From contig NZ_CP108032.1 of the NCBI RefSeq assembly GCF_036169555.1, forward strand, positions 3,844,001 to 3,908,000: 64,000 nucleotides of DNA, written 5' to 3'. The DNA comes from Streptomyces sp. NBC_00306. GTDB lineage: Bacteria > Actinomycetota > Actinomycetes > Streptomycetales > Streptomycetaceae. Below, piece by piece: positions 8,804 through 16,521 of the stretch. The first letter of the stretch is position 1; the number at the start of each line of letters is the position of its first letter. The position numbers were made by a program, and so were the translations under genes. The notes under the pieces were generated by a model that saw only the letters and a program-made list of their open reading frames with translations, had not been told where the DNA came from and searched no databases.

Positions 8804-10012
8804 GTGACGGCGTCCGGGCAGAGCTTCGACTGCGACGTGCTGGTGATCGGCGGTGGGATCGTCGGTCTGTCGACGGCGTACGCCCTCACGCGCGCGGCCC
8901 CGGGGACCCGGGTGATCGTCCTGGAGAAGGAGCCGGGGACGGCGCGCCACCAGACCGGGCGGAACAGCGGGGTGATCCACAGCGGGATCTACTACCGGCC
9001 GGGGTCGCTGAAGGCGCGCTTCGCGGTGCGCGGGGCGGCGGAGATGGTCAAGTTCTGCGCGGAGTACGGCATCGCCCACCAGGTCACGGGCAAGCTGATC
9101 GTCGCCACCGGCCGCGACGAGCTGCCCCGGCTGCACGCCCTGGTCCAGCGCGGCCGGGAGAACGGCATTCCGGTACGGGAGCTGGGCCCCGCACAGATCA
9201 TGGAGCACGAACCGGAGGTCCGCGGGCTCGCGGCGATCCAGGTGGGCACGACGGGGATCTGCGACTTCGGCGCGGTGGCGGCGCAGCTGGCGGCCGCGTC
9301 GGACGCCGACATCCGCTGCGGCGAGGAGGTCCTGGCGGTCGACCGCCGCGCCTTCGGAGTCGCCGTGCGCACGTCCTCCGGCACGGTGCTCAGAGCGCGG
9401 GCGATGGTCAACTGCGCGGGTCTCCAGTGCGACCGGGTGGCCCGGATGACGGGCGACGAGCCGGACATGCGGATCATCCCCTTCCGCGGCGAGTACTACG
9501 AACTGGCGGACCCCTCGCTCGTCCGGGGGCTGGTCTATCCGGTGCCGGACCCGGCGTTCCCGTTCCTCGGGGTGCACCTGACACGCGGGATCGACGGCGG
9601 GGTCCACGTCGGCCCGAACGCGGTCCCGGCGCTGGCCCGCGAGGGCTACGACTGGTCCACCCTGCGCCCTCGCGACCTGGCGACCACCCTGACCTGGCCG
9701 GGCTCCTGGCGGATCGCCCAACGCCACTGGCGGTACGGCGCGGGCGAGCTGCACCGCTCGGTCTCGAAGCGCGCCTTCACGACGGCGGTCCGCCGCCTGC
9801 TGCCCTCGATCACGGAATCGGACCTCCGCCGCGCCCCGGCGGGAGTCCGCGCCCAGGCGGTCCTGCGGGACGGCACGCTGGCGGACGACTTCCTGATCCG
9901 CGAGTCCCCGCGCGCGGTCCACGTCCTGAACGCCCCGTCCCCGGCGGCGACGGCCTCGCTCCCGATCGGCCGCGAGGTGGCGCGCAGGGCGCTGCGAGCG
10001 CTGTCCGCTTAG
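8804..10012 (+). CDS. lhgO: L-2-hydroxyglutarate oxidase
   Basis: The 402-residue flavoprotein belongs to the DAO family and should oxidize L-2-hydroxyglutarate to 2-oxoglutarate, feeding electrons to the quinone pool. It begins with the FAD motif VLVIGGGIVGLSTAYALTR, and carries the LhgO-typical HQTGRNSGVIHSGIYY and FLGVHLTRGIDGGVHVGPNA stretches. GTG 8804 is chosen because GGGAGGTGA lies just upstream; the family length is about 400 residues, which fits. It follows the sporulation gene by 97 nt on the same strand, but a direct functional link is not evident. A hairpin terminator lies 20 nt after the stop. Confidence 0.88.
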   Translation: MTASGQSFDCDVLVIGGGIVGLSTAYALTRAAPGTRVIVLEKEPGTARHQTGRNSGVIHSGIYYRPGSLKARFAVRGAAEMVKFCAEYGIAHQVTGKLIVATGRDELPRLHALVQRGRENGIPVRELGPAQIMEHEPEVRGLAAIQVGTTGICDFGAVAAQLAAASDADIRCGEEVLAVDRRAFGVAVRTSSGTVLRARAMVNCAGLQCDRVARMTGDEPDMRIIPFRGEYYELADPSLVRGLVYPVPDPAFPFLGVHLTRGIDGGVHVGPNAVPALAREGYDWSTLRPRDLATTLTWPGSWRIAQRHWRYGAGELHRSVSKRAFTTAVRRLLPSITESDLRRAPAGVRAQAVLRDGTLADDFLIRESPRAVHVLNAPSPAATASLPIGREVARRALRALSA

Positions 10013-10031
10013 CGGGGCCGCGCCCCACGCC

Positions 10032-10068
10032 CCCTGGCTCCGGTGGCTTCGCGCCGCAGGAGCCAGGG
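10032..10068 (+). terminator. Hairpin after lhgO
   Basis: A 10-bp perfect stem CCCTGGCTCC / GGAGCCAGGG with a 17-nt GC-rich loop starts 20 nt after the stop codon. There is no T-run, as is usual for Streptomyces terminators. Confidence 0.65.
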
Positions 10069-10482
10069 CCGTGCGGATCAGTCGGTGTGGCCCCACGGGG
10101 CGGGTGGCCGCACCTGTTCGGTGCGGAAGAGAGAGGGGTTTGTGGAGCTGCGCCCCACGGCCCCGCATGCCACGGCAGCTTCGCGCCGCCGGGCCCAGAC
10201 AGGTGCATATAAGGCCTCGCGACGCGAGCGCTGGCCGACGCCCTGTCCTGTTTATCCCGAACCGCTCTGGTTCGCGTGTGCCCGCACCGCAACGAGGCAC
10301 GTCCTCGAGCGCCGGCAGGGGGCGTGCAGGGTCGTCCCCGCAGGGGATCGGCGGCAACACCCGGGTGACCAAGACAACAGACCTGTACGCCGCCGACCCC
10401 GAGGAGTCGAGCCCGGAGGGCCCCCGGACCCGCACCACACAAGAACCCGCACCCTCACCCACAGCGTAAAATCGGCCCCACT
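10069..10482. other. Intergenic region between lhgO and trmB
   Basis: No gene is supported in this stretch. It contains a small hairpin near 10106-10126 (CCGCACC / GGTGCGG). At 10148-10200 there is a second, degenerate copy of the lhgO terminator region, sharing GCGCCCCACG and the GCTTCGCGCCGC core. The trmB promoter lies at the right end. Confidence 0.5.
10467..10472 (+). promoter_or_regulatory. Putative -10 box of trmB
   Basis: TAAAAT, strikingly AT-rich for this genome, ends 10 nt before the GTG of trmB. Transcription would start only 3 to 4 nt before the start codon, so the mRNA would be nearly leaderless. No ribosome-binding site is present. No good -35 box is seen. Confidence 0.5.
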
Positions 10483-11259
10483 GTGTCTGAGTCCCAAGAA
10501 CCCGCCCCCCAGCCCATCCGCGACCGCCGCGCCCCCCGGTTCCCCGATGGGCCCACTCCCGACCCCGCCGGGTCGCACCACGAGCGGCGCATTCGCAGTT
10601 TTCAGCCGCGGCGCAGTCGTGTCACCGCCGGGCAGGGCGATGCTCTCCAGCGGCTCTGGCCCATCTGGGGCTTCGACATCGACGGGCACCGCGTCCTCGA
10701 CCTGGAGGCCATGTTCGACGGGCTCCCCGTCGTCCTCGAGATCGGCTTCGGCATGGGCGAGGCCACCGCCCAGATGGCCGCCGCCGACCCCACCACCGGC
10801 ATCCTCGCCGTCGACGTCCACACCCCCGGCCAGGGCAACCTCCTCGCCCTCGCCGAGCGCAACGGCCTCTCCAACGTCCGGGTCGCCAACGGCGACGCGA
10901 TCATCCTCCTCCGCGAGATGCTCGCCCCCCGCTCGCTCGACGGTCTGCGCGTCTACTTCCCCGACCCCTGGCCCAAGAAGCGGCACCACAAGCGCCGGCT
11001 GATCCAGCCCGAATTCCTCAGTCTCGTCGCCGGCTCGCTGAAGCCCGGCGCGATCGTGCACTGCGCCACGGACTGGGAGTCGTACGCCGAGCAGATGCTC
11101 GAGGTGCTCTCGGCCCACCCGGACTTCGAGAACACCCAGGCGCACGGCGGTTTCGCGCCACGCCCCGACTTCCGGCCGCTCACGCGGTTCGAGGGCCAGG
11201 GCATCGACAAGGGCCACAAGGTGCACGACCTGCTGTTCCGCCGCACCGCAGGAGCCTGA
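10483..11259 (+). CDS. trmB: tRNA (guanosine(46)-N7)-methyltransferase
   Basis: This 258-residue enzyme transfers a methyl group from S-adenosylmethionine to N7 of G46 in the variable loop of tRNAs. Family marks are the SAM-binding EIGFGMGEATAQMA near residue 86, and the TrmB signature YFPDPWPKKRHHKRRL near residues 160-175. The first 55 residues are a polar, Pro-rich extension common in actinobacterial TrmB. GTG 10483 is the start; it lacks a ribosome-binding site but follows a TAAAAT box closely. The protease gene prsW follows on the same strand after 141 nt with its own promoter-like sequence. Confidence 0.93.
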   Translation: MSESQEPAPQPIRDRRAPRFPDGPTPDPAGSHHERRIRSFQPRRSRVTAGQGDALQRLWPIWGFDIDGHRVLDLEAMFDGLPVVLEIGFGMGEATAQMAAADPTTGILAVDVHTPGQGNLLALAERNGLSNVRVANGDAIILLREMLAPRSLDGLRVYFPDPWPKKRHHKRRLIQPEFLSLVAGSLKPGAIVHCATDWESYAEQMLEVLSAHPDFENTQAHGGFAPRPDFRPLTRFEGQGIDKGHKVHDLLFRRTAGA

Positions 11260-11388
11260 CCGAGAGAACGGCGGCGCCCGCCCGGCGAAACGCCGACAGA
11301 ACGGCGGCGCGCGCCGGCGCACAGCCACCCGCCCCGGCCAGGGCCAGCCAACCCCCACACACCGTCGCCCGTTGTCGGTGTCCCTCGT

Positions 11389-11394
11389 TAGGGT
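11389..11394 (+). promoter_or_regulatory. Putative -10 box, leaderless prsW transcript
   Basis: TAGGGT ends 6 nt before the GTG at 11401, so the transcript is expected to begin at or within a base of the start codon. No Shine-Dalgarno sequence is present upstream. Confidence 0.5.
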
Positions 11395-11400
11395 CAGTGG

Positions 11401-12747
11401 GTGTCCGAGTCGTCGCCCCCGCAGCACCATCCACCGCACCCCGCGGTCCCGGCGTTCGAGCAGCAGCGTGTCGACGAGCTGCTCGCCGCCGTGCCGGAGC
11501 GTGCCCGGTGGCGCTACAAGCCCCGCCGTGTCTCCCGGTTCTGGCACAGCAAGGCCGTCCGGGCCGGGGTGCTGATCACGCTCCTCGCTCTCTCGGGCCT
11601 CGTCATCCTGTCGCTCGTACGGGAGCAGACCGGCACCCAGGGCTTCCTGGTCGGACTCGGGCTGGCGACCCTGCCGGTGCCCCTGCTCACCGCCGCGTTC
11701 CGCTGGCTGGACCGGGTCGAGCCGGGTCCCTGGCGGAACCTCCTGTTCGCCTTCGCCTGGGGCGCGTTCGCCGCCGCCCTCGTGGCGATCATCGCGAACA
11801 CCTTCGCGACGCAGTGGATAGCCACCGCCACGGCGGACCCCGCGGGCGCGGACACACTCGGCGCGACGGTCATCGCGCCGGTCGTCGAGGAGAGCGCGAA
11901 GGCCGCGGCGATCCTGCTGATCTTCCGCTTCCGCAGACAGGACTTCCGCGGCATCGTCGACGGCGTCGTGGTTGCCGGGTTCACCGCGACCGGCTTCGCG
12001 TTCACCGAGAACATCCTCTATCTGGGCAACGCCTTCGGCGAGGACCAGCAGATGGGCTTCTCCGGGATCGCCTCGGTGACCGCGGCGACGTTCTTCGTAC
12101 GGATCGTCATGTCCCCGTTCGCACACCCGCTCTTCACCGTGCTGACCGGTATCGGCTTCGGCATCGCGGCGCTGGCCTCACGGCGCATGCGCGTCCGGCG
12201 CATCGTGCTGCCGCTGCTCGGACTCGCGCTGGCGATGGGTACGCACGCTCTGTGGAACGGCTCGACGTCCCTGTTCGGCCCGTGGGGCTTCTATCTCGTG
12301 TACGGGGCGTTCATGGTGCCCGTCTTCGGGCTGCTGACCTGGCTCACGATATGGAGCCGGCAGCGGGAACTGCGGACGATAGCCACCGAGTTGCCGGCCT
12401 ACGCCGCGGCCGGATGGCTGTCGGCGGACCAGCCGCCCGCGCTGTCGTCGATGCGGGCGCGCACCCTCGCCCGGGATGTGGCCCGGCGCATGCACGGGCC
12501 GACCGCGGCGCACGCGGTGTCGGAGTACCAGCACTTCGCGACGTCGCTGGCGTTCCTGCGCCACCGGGCCCACCGGGGCGCGGCGGACCCGGACTTCGTG
12601 GAGCGCGAGCAGGAGCTGCTGCACCATCTGTGGCAGCGCAGGGACGTGGCGGCGCCGGCGCTGACGTACGCGGCACGGGCCACCGGGCGGGTGCGTGTGC
12701 CGCCTCCGCACCGCGACTACGGCGCGTACAACCCGTACCGGACCTGA
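11401..12747 (+). CDS. PrsW-family intramembrane metalloprotease
   Basis: The 448-residue protein has about eight predicted membrane segments between residues 55 and 320. It carries the PrsW motifs: EESAK (residues 161-165), FAFTENILYL (about 200-209) and two later His residues in membrane helices (SPFAHPLFT; GTHALWNGS). PrsW proteases cleave within the membrane; the Bacillus enzyme cuts an anti-sigma factor. The C-terminal 120 residues are soluble and cytoplasmic. The start is GTG 11401, six bases after a TAGGGT box with no ribosome-binding site. Its substrate here is unknown; the membrane-anchored sigma factor 7 kb upstream is one untested possibility. Confidence 0.88.
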   Translation: MSESSPPQHHPPHPAVPAFEQQRVDELLAAVPERARWRYKPRRVSRFWHSKAVRAGVLITLLALSGLVILSLVREQTGTQGFLVGLGLATLPVPLLTAAFRWLDRVEPGPWRNLLFAFAWGAFAAALVAIIANTFATQWIATATADPAGADTLGATVIAPVVEESAKAAAILLIFRFRRQDFRGIVDGVVVAGFTATGFAFTENILYLGNAFGEDQQMGFSGIASVTAATFFVRIVMSPFAHPLFTVLTGIGFGIAALASRRMRVRRIVLPLLGLALAMGTHALWNGSTSLFGPWGFYLVYGAFMVPVFGLLTWLTIWSRQRELRTIATELPAYAAAGWLSADQPPALSSMRARTLARDVARRMHGPTAAHAVSEYQHFATSLAFLRHRAHRGAADPDFVEREQELLHHLWQRRDVAAPALTYAARATGRVRVPPPHRDYGAYNPYRT

Positions 12748-12806
12748 CCGCGCACCGGTGGGCGACCGCATCCTGCCCGCGCCAGGAGATCCGGGCGCAG
12801 CAAAAA

Positions 12807-12848
12807 CCGGCAGTCCTGGCGTCGGGGGGTGAGCGCCAGGACTGCCGG
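12807..12848 (-). terminator. Intrinsic terminator of the M23 peptidase gene
   Basis: A perfect 15-bp stem (CCGGCAGTCCTGGCG / CGCCAGGACTGCCGG) is followed on the minus strand by TTTTT. It lies 32 nt past the stop of the minus-strand M23 gene and may also stop convergent prsW transcripts. Confidence 0.85.
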
Positions 12849-12880
12849 GGATCGAGATACGCGGGAACGGTCCCGCAGGA

Positions 12881-13921
12881 TCAGGGAGTCAGGCCCTTGT
12901 CCCGCAGCCAGGCCATCGGGTCGATGCCCGAGCCGCCGGGGGTGTGGACCTCGAGGTGCAGGTGCGCGCCCGTCACATTGCCCGTGGCGCCGACGCGGCC
13001 GATGGTCTCGCCCGTCGCCACCTTCTGGCCGGCGCTCGCGGTCATCGACGACAGGTGCGCGTACCAGACCTCGGTGCCGTCCTCGAGTTCGAGAACGATG
13101 CGGTAGCCGTACGAGCCGGACCAGCCCGCCGACTTCACGGTGCCGTTGTGGACGGCCTTGGCGGGCGTACCCGTCGGGGCGGCGAAGTCCAGGCCGGTGT
13201 GCTGGCCCGAGGACCACAGGGAGCCGGACTCGCCGTACGTGGAGGTGATCGTGTACGAGGAGGTGGGGAGCGAGTAGCTCTTGGCCAGCTGCGCGAGACG
13301 CTCGGCCTCCGCCTTGGCCTTCGCCTCAGCCTCCGCCTTCTTCTTCGCGGCGGCGGCCTTCGCGGCCACTTCTTCCGCCTTCTTCTTCGCCGCGGCCTCG
13401 GCCTTGTCCGCCGCGGCCTTCGCGGCCGCCGCCCTGGCCGACTCCTCCGCCTTGGCCTGCTGCTGCTCGGCCTGCTGGAGGATGCGGGAGCGCAGCGCCT
13501 CGCCGGCGCCGCCCTGGTCGGTGTCGGAGGCGGTGTCGGCGTAGGCGATGCCCATCGCCGAGTACGTGGCCGCCTCGTCGACGACGTCCGAGGAGTCGTC
13601 GGACATGAAAGAACCGACGCCGGGAAGAGACTTGGCGTCGGGGAGATTGTCCGAGAGCGCGTCGGGAAGGGAGATGGAGACCGCGGGTTTGTCCTGGGCG
13701 GTCGCGATGCCACCCGCGCCGACCGCGGCGATCACGCCGACGCCGAGCACGGTGGAGCTTCGGGCAAGTCCGCCGCGCTGCTTGGCTACACGGTGCCGAC
13801 CGCGCACCGGACGGACGGAGTCCTCGGTGGGGTTCCACTCTTCGAGGGACCGCTCCGCGCCCTCCGCACCGAAGAAGTCATTGGCGAAGGGTGCTTCTGG
13901 GGCAGGCCTGTTGGACGCCAC
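12881..13921 (-). CDS. Exported M23 peptidoglycan endopeptidase, riboswitch-controlled
   Basis: The 346-residue protein has a cytoplasmic N-terminus, a hydrophobic export segment near residues 62-82 (TVLGVGVIAAVGAGGIATA), and a long Ala/Lys/Glu coiled coil at about 150-235. A C-terminal LytM/M23 domain (about 250-346) carries the zinc motifs HTGLD and HLHLEVH. It should cut peptidoglycan cross-links outside the membrane. I place the start at GTG 13921, with AAGGAG 9 nt upstream. The longer frame to 14002 would translate the riboswitch and is rejected. The leader is a c-di-AMP (ydaO-type) riboswitch, so expression is likely shut off by c-di-AMP, as known for resuscitation-promoting and cell-wall hydrolase genes in Actinobacteria. 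Confidence 0.92.
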   Translation of the reverse strand: MASNRPAPEAPFANDFFGAEGAERSLEEWNPTEDSVRPVRGRHRVAKQRGGLARSSTVLGVGVIAAVGAGGIATAQDKPAVSISLPDALSDNLPDAKSLPGVGSFMSDDSSDVVDEAATYSAMGIAYADTASDTDQGGAGEALRSRILQQAEQQQAKAEESARAAAAKAAADKAEAAAKKKAEEVAAKAAAAKKKAEAEAKAKAEAERLAQLAKSYSLPTSSYTITSTYGESGSLWSSGQHTGLDFAAPTGTPAKAVHNGTVKSAGWSGSYGYRIVLELEDGTEVWYAHLSSMTASAGQKVATGETIGRVGATGNVTGAHLHLEVHTPGGSGIDPMAWLRDKGLTP

Positions 13922-13945
13922 TGAGGCGTGCTCCTTTCCTTCCTT

Positions 13946-14095
13946 CTCGCCTACCGGGTTAGCTGACGGGTTCGGAGCAGGAAGGTCTCCTACGAGCGCC
14001 ACCCGCCGCGGAAGTCGCGGTGGAAGGTGCCCGATTCACCCCAAGGATTGGTTCCCCGGTTCCCTTGCGGAATTCGGCGCACGCGCACGGCGCCG
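13946..14095 (-). promoter_or_regulatory. c-di-AMP (ydaO/yuaA) riboswitch
   Basis: On the minus strand, the leader of the M23 gene contains the conserved ydaO blocks in order: GCCGAATTCCGC near 14075, GGGGAACCAATCC with CTTGGGGTGAATCGGG near 14035-14060, and CTCCGAACCCGTCAGCTAAC with GGTAGGCGAG near 13945-13977. They appear in the correct order and spacing, about 25 nt before the start codon. Binding of c-di-AMP is expected to lower expression of the downstream wall hydrolase. The region between 14096 and 14380 should hold the promoter; I see no gene there. Confidence 0.9.
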
Positions 14096-14380
14096 TCCTG
14101 ACGACGGCTGGGACGACCGCGCTGCGTTATCGAACGTTAATAGACGCGAGGACCGTATTCCAAGCTGTTCCGGGTGATCGTTAACGACTTCCCACGGGAC
14201 CAATCGGGACACAAGCAGCCGGATACGGGCGACTTGATCGCACCTCGGGCTTCGTCACATTACTGACGGGTCGTCAAATGATATGCGGAGGGGGATCTTC
14301 CCACTACGCAGCGTGCGCGGCCGCCCGAGCGGGCCGAGCGGACGAGACAACCGAGACCGTCCCGCGGGGCCCGGCGCTCC

Positions 14381-15520
14381 TCACGCGGGCGGCACGACCT
14401 TCACCGTCCTGCGGCGCTCCGGCTGCCCCTCCGCCGGCCGGGCGACCGCCAGCAGCGCCATGTCGTCCTTCGAGCCGCCGCCGGTGTACCGGCGCACGTC
14501 GTCGACGAGCGCGTCGAGCAGTTCGTCGGGCCCGGGGAAGAGCCGGCCGGAGAGCCGCGCGCCGGGATCGTAGAACTCACCGGCCGCGTTGCGCGCCTCG
14601 CTGACACCGTCCGTGTAGAGCAACAGGGTCGCCCCCGTCGGCAGCGGATACTCCACCGCCTGGTCCGGCCAGGAGTCCAGATCGCCCATGCCCAACGGCA
14701 GCGCGGCCCTCGACGGCTCCAGGAATGCCAGGTCGCCGTTGGCGTACAGAATGATGGGTTCCGGGTGGCCGCGATTCACCAGCCGGACGATTCCGGCGCC
14801 GCGCGGGATCTCCCCCAGTACGGCGGTGGTGAAGCCCTCGACCGCGTCCAGGCTGTCCCGGCGCGTGCCCTCGCGCGCCAGCGCCCGCTCGAGGCGCTGG
14901 GCGACGCCCTCCAGGGAGCTCTCCTGTTCGGCAGCCTCCCGGAACGCGCCGATGACGACGGCCACCGCCTCGACGGCCTCCAGCCCCTTGCCGCGGACGT
15001 CGCCGACCACCAGCCGCACCCCGAAGGGCGTCTCCTGCACGGCGAACAGGTCACCGCCGATGAACGCGTCGGCGAGCGCGGCCTCGTACCGCGCCGCGAC
15101 GTGCAGCCCGCCGATCCGGTCGGCGGGCGCGGGCAGCACGGCACGCTGAGCGGTCTCGGCGATGACCCGGGCGGAGGCGAGCCGTTCACCGCTGCGTCTG
15201 ACGACGGTGTTGATGAGCAGCGCGAGTCCGGAGACGGTGATGAGCGTGAAGACCTCGGTGTACGCCGTGACCTCGTCGGCGGTGTGGTTGTAGAAGTGCA
15301 GCCCGAGCACCGCGAGGACCGCCGTGATGCCCGTCAGCAGTGTGGTGAGCCAGGAGAAGAACGGAGCGGCGATCAGCGGGGCGGCGGCGAACAACGGCAC
15401 GGCCGTGAACTGCGCCGGGGTCGCCAGGTCGAAGACCAGCCCACCGATGATCATCAGCGTGGGCAGGGCGCGGAGGAAGCGGCGGGCGCCGTACACGCGA
15501 CTCTGCTGGAACTGCGCCAA
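14381..15520 (-). CDS. Membrane PP2C-type (SpoIIE/RsbU-like) serine phosphatase
   Basis: The 379-residue protein has three to four membrane segments at about residues 15-110. A SpoIIE/PP2C phosphatase domain follows at about 135-370, with the metal-binding motifs GGDLFA, VVGDVRGKGLEA, LLYTDGVSEARN and SKDDMALL. Such phosphatases usually act on anti-sigma antagonists in partner-switching pathways. The start is TTG 15520, chosen because GGGGAGGAG sits 7 nt upstream; GTG 15547 would place that site inside the gene. No anti-sigma partner lies next to it. The initiator tRNA gene lies upstream on the same strand, separated by a strong terminator. Confidence 0.85.
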   Translation of the reverse strand: MAQFQQSRVYGARRFLRALPTLMIIGGLVFDLATPAQFTAVPLFAAAPLIAAPFFSWLTTLLTGITAVLAVLGLHFYNHTADEVTAYTEVFTLITVSGLALLINTVVRRSGERLASARVIAETAQRAVLPAPADRIGGLHVAARYEAALADAFIGGDLFAVQETPFGVRLVVGDVRGKGLEAVEAVAVVIGAFREAAEQESSLEGVAQRLERALAREGTRRDSLDAVEGFTTAVLGEIPRGAGIVRLVNRGHPEPIILYANGDLAFLEPSRAALPLGMGDLDSWPDQAVEYPLPTGATLLLYTDGVSEARNAAGEFYDPGARLSGRLFPGPDELLDALVDDVRRYTGGGSKDDMALLAVARPAEGQPERRRTVKVVPPA

Positions 15521-15654
15521 CGGTGCTCTCCTCCCCGGTCCGCCCACGGCTGCGGACGGTACCGCGCCCTACCCAGGCTGTCCGGAGCCGCGCCGCTGAG
15601 CGACTCTCCGTCGGCCAACCGGGCGAAACACGAGCCCGCAGAGGGGGGAAACAA

Positions 15655-15691
15655 CAGCGGCCCGGCACTCGAGACGAGTGCCGGGCCGCTG
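15655..15691 (-). terminator. Terminator of the initiator tRNA gene
   Basis: A 17-bp perfect stem with a 3-nt loop (core CGGCCCGGCACTCG) lies 7 nt after the tRNA 3' end on the minus strand, followed by TTGTTT. Confidence 0.85.
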
Positions 15692-15697
15692 TTTCAG

Positions 15698-15771
15698 TAG
15701 CGGGGACAGGATTTGAACCTGCGACCTCTGGGTTATGAGCCCAGCGAGCTACCGAGCTGCTCCACCCCGCG
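15698..15771 (-). tRNA. Initiator tRNA-fMet (CAT)
   Basis: The minus strand folds into a complete tRNA with anticodon CAT in the loop CTCATAA. The acceptor stem begins CGCGGGG and ends CCCCGCT, leaving the unpaired 1-72 position typical of bacterial initiator tRNAs. Three G-C pairs at the foot of the anticodon stem (GGG/CCC) are the other initiator mark. CCA is not encoded (ACTG follows). A TAGAGT -10 box lies upstream at 15784-15789. Confidence 0.95.
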
Positions 15772-15783
15772 TCGGTAAACACC

Positions 15784-15789
15784 ACTCTA
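15784..15789 (-). promoter_or_regulatory. -10 box of the initiator tRNA
   Basis: TAGAGT on the minus strand lies 12 nt before the mature tRNA. The same hexamer precedes tRNA-Asp (33590) and tRNA-Gly(TCC) (47782). A TTGATC lies 15 nt further upstream, a slightly short spacing for a -35 box. Confidence 0.55.
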
Positions 15790-15870
15790 CGCCATCCGGA
15801 GCAAGATCAACTCCAATTAGTGGAGCCCCCGCCCTGTCGCTCACGTTTCCGGTGGGTCACCATCTCGCGC

Positions 15871-16461
15871 ATGAGGGGGAAACAGTCCGTGCGGCCGAAC
15901 GTACGTCCGTCGATCCTCCGCCCGCTCGCGCGTCGAAGGGCCGGGCCGCTCGTCCGGGCCGCCGCGGCGCTGATGGCGCCCGCGGTAGGCCTGGCCGCGT
16001 ACGTGCTCCCGCCCGGCGCGCAGGACGACAGGCTGGCGGGCGCACTGGCGCACAGCCCCCTCCCGCGCGCCCAGCTGCTGGTCATCGATCCCCCCGGCGG
16101 CTTCGAGACGGAACCGGGCACCGGCCGTCTCGCAGCGGACTTCCGTCTCCACTACAGCGCGGGCGGCCGGCCCGGCGCCGTCCCCGGCTTCGACTACGAG
16201 GTCACCGCGCGGCCCGACGCGGGTTGCCCCGAGGAACTCCCCGGCCAGATCGTCTGCCTGGACGCCGGGGACGGTTTCACCGTCGTCAAGCAGCGTCACG
16301 TCGACGGCAAGGTGTCCCACTACGTCGTCCAGCGCCGCGGGACCCTGTTGCTGCGGGCGCGCACCGCCCCCGGCCTGGACGTGGAACGGCTGCGCACCAC
16401 CCTCGCCGCCGCCCGCCCCGCGACCGACGAGGAACTGGCGAGAGCGTTGCCCAGCCGCTGA
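15871..16461 (+). CDS. Hypothetical membrane-anchored or secreted protein
   Basis: I do not recognise this 196-residue protein. It has a very basic N-terminus (about 30 residues, many Arg), then one hydrophobic segment (AAAALMAPAVGLAAYVLPPG at about 35-55), and a soluble remainder of about 140 residues with two Cys (CPEELPGQIVC spacing) that could form an extracellular disulfide. One membrane segment with an outside domain fits best. ATG 15871 precedes the basic stretch but has no strong ribosome-binding site; the frame opens further upstream at 15820. It is divergent from the initiator tRNA and convergent with the MerR gene. Confidence 0.6.
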   Translation: MRGKQSVRPNVRPSILRPLARRRAGPLVRAAAALMAPAVGLAAYVLPPGAQDDRLAGALAHSPLPRAQLLVIDPPGGFETEPGTGRLAADFRLHYSAGGRPGAVPGFDYEVTARPDAGCPEELPGQIVCLDAGDGFTVVKQRHVDGKVSHYVVQRRGTLLLRARTAPGLDVERLRTTLAAARPATDEELARALPSR

Positions 16462-16521
16462 CCAGCGGCTGACCAGCGGCCCGCGACCAGCAGTGGAGAC
16501 CGGCGAGCGGGCACCGCGTGA

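Noticed and set aside
12881-14002. A longer M23 peptidase starting at 14002
   Set aside because: The extra 27 codons translate conserved riboswitch sequence; the GTG at 13921 has its own ribosome-binding site.
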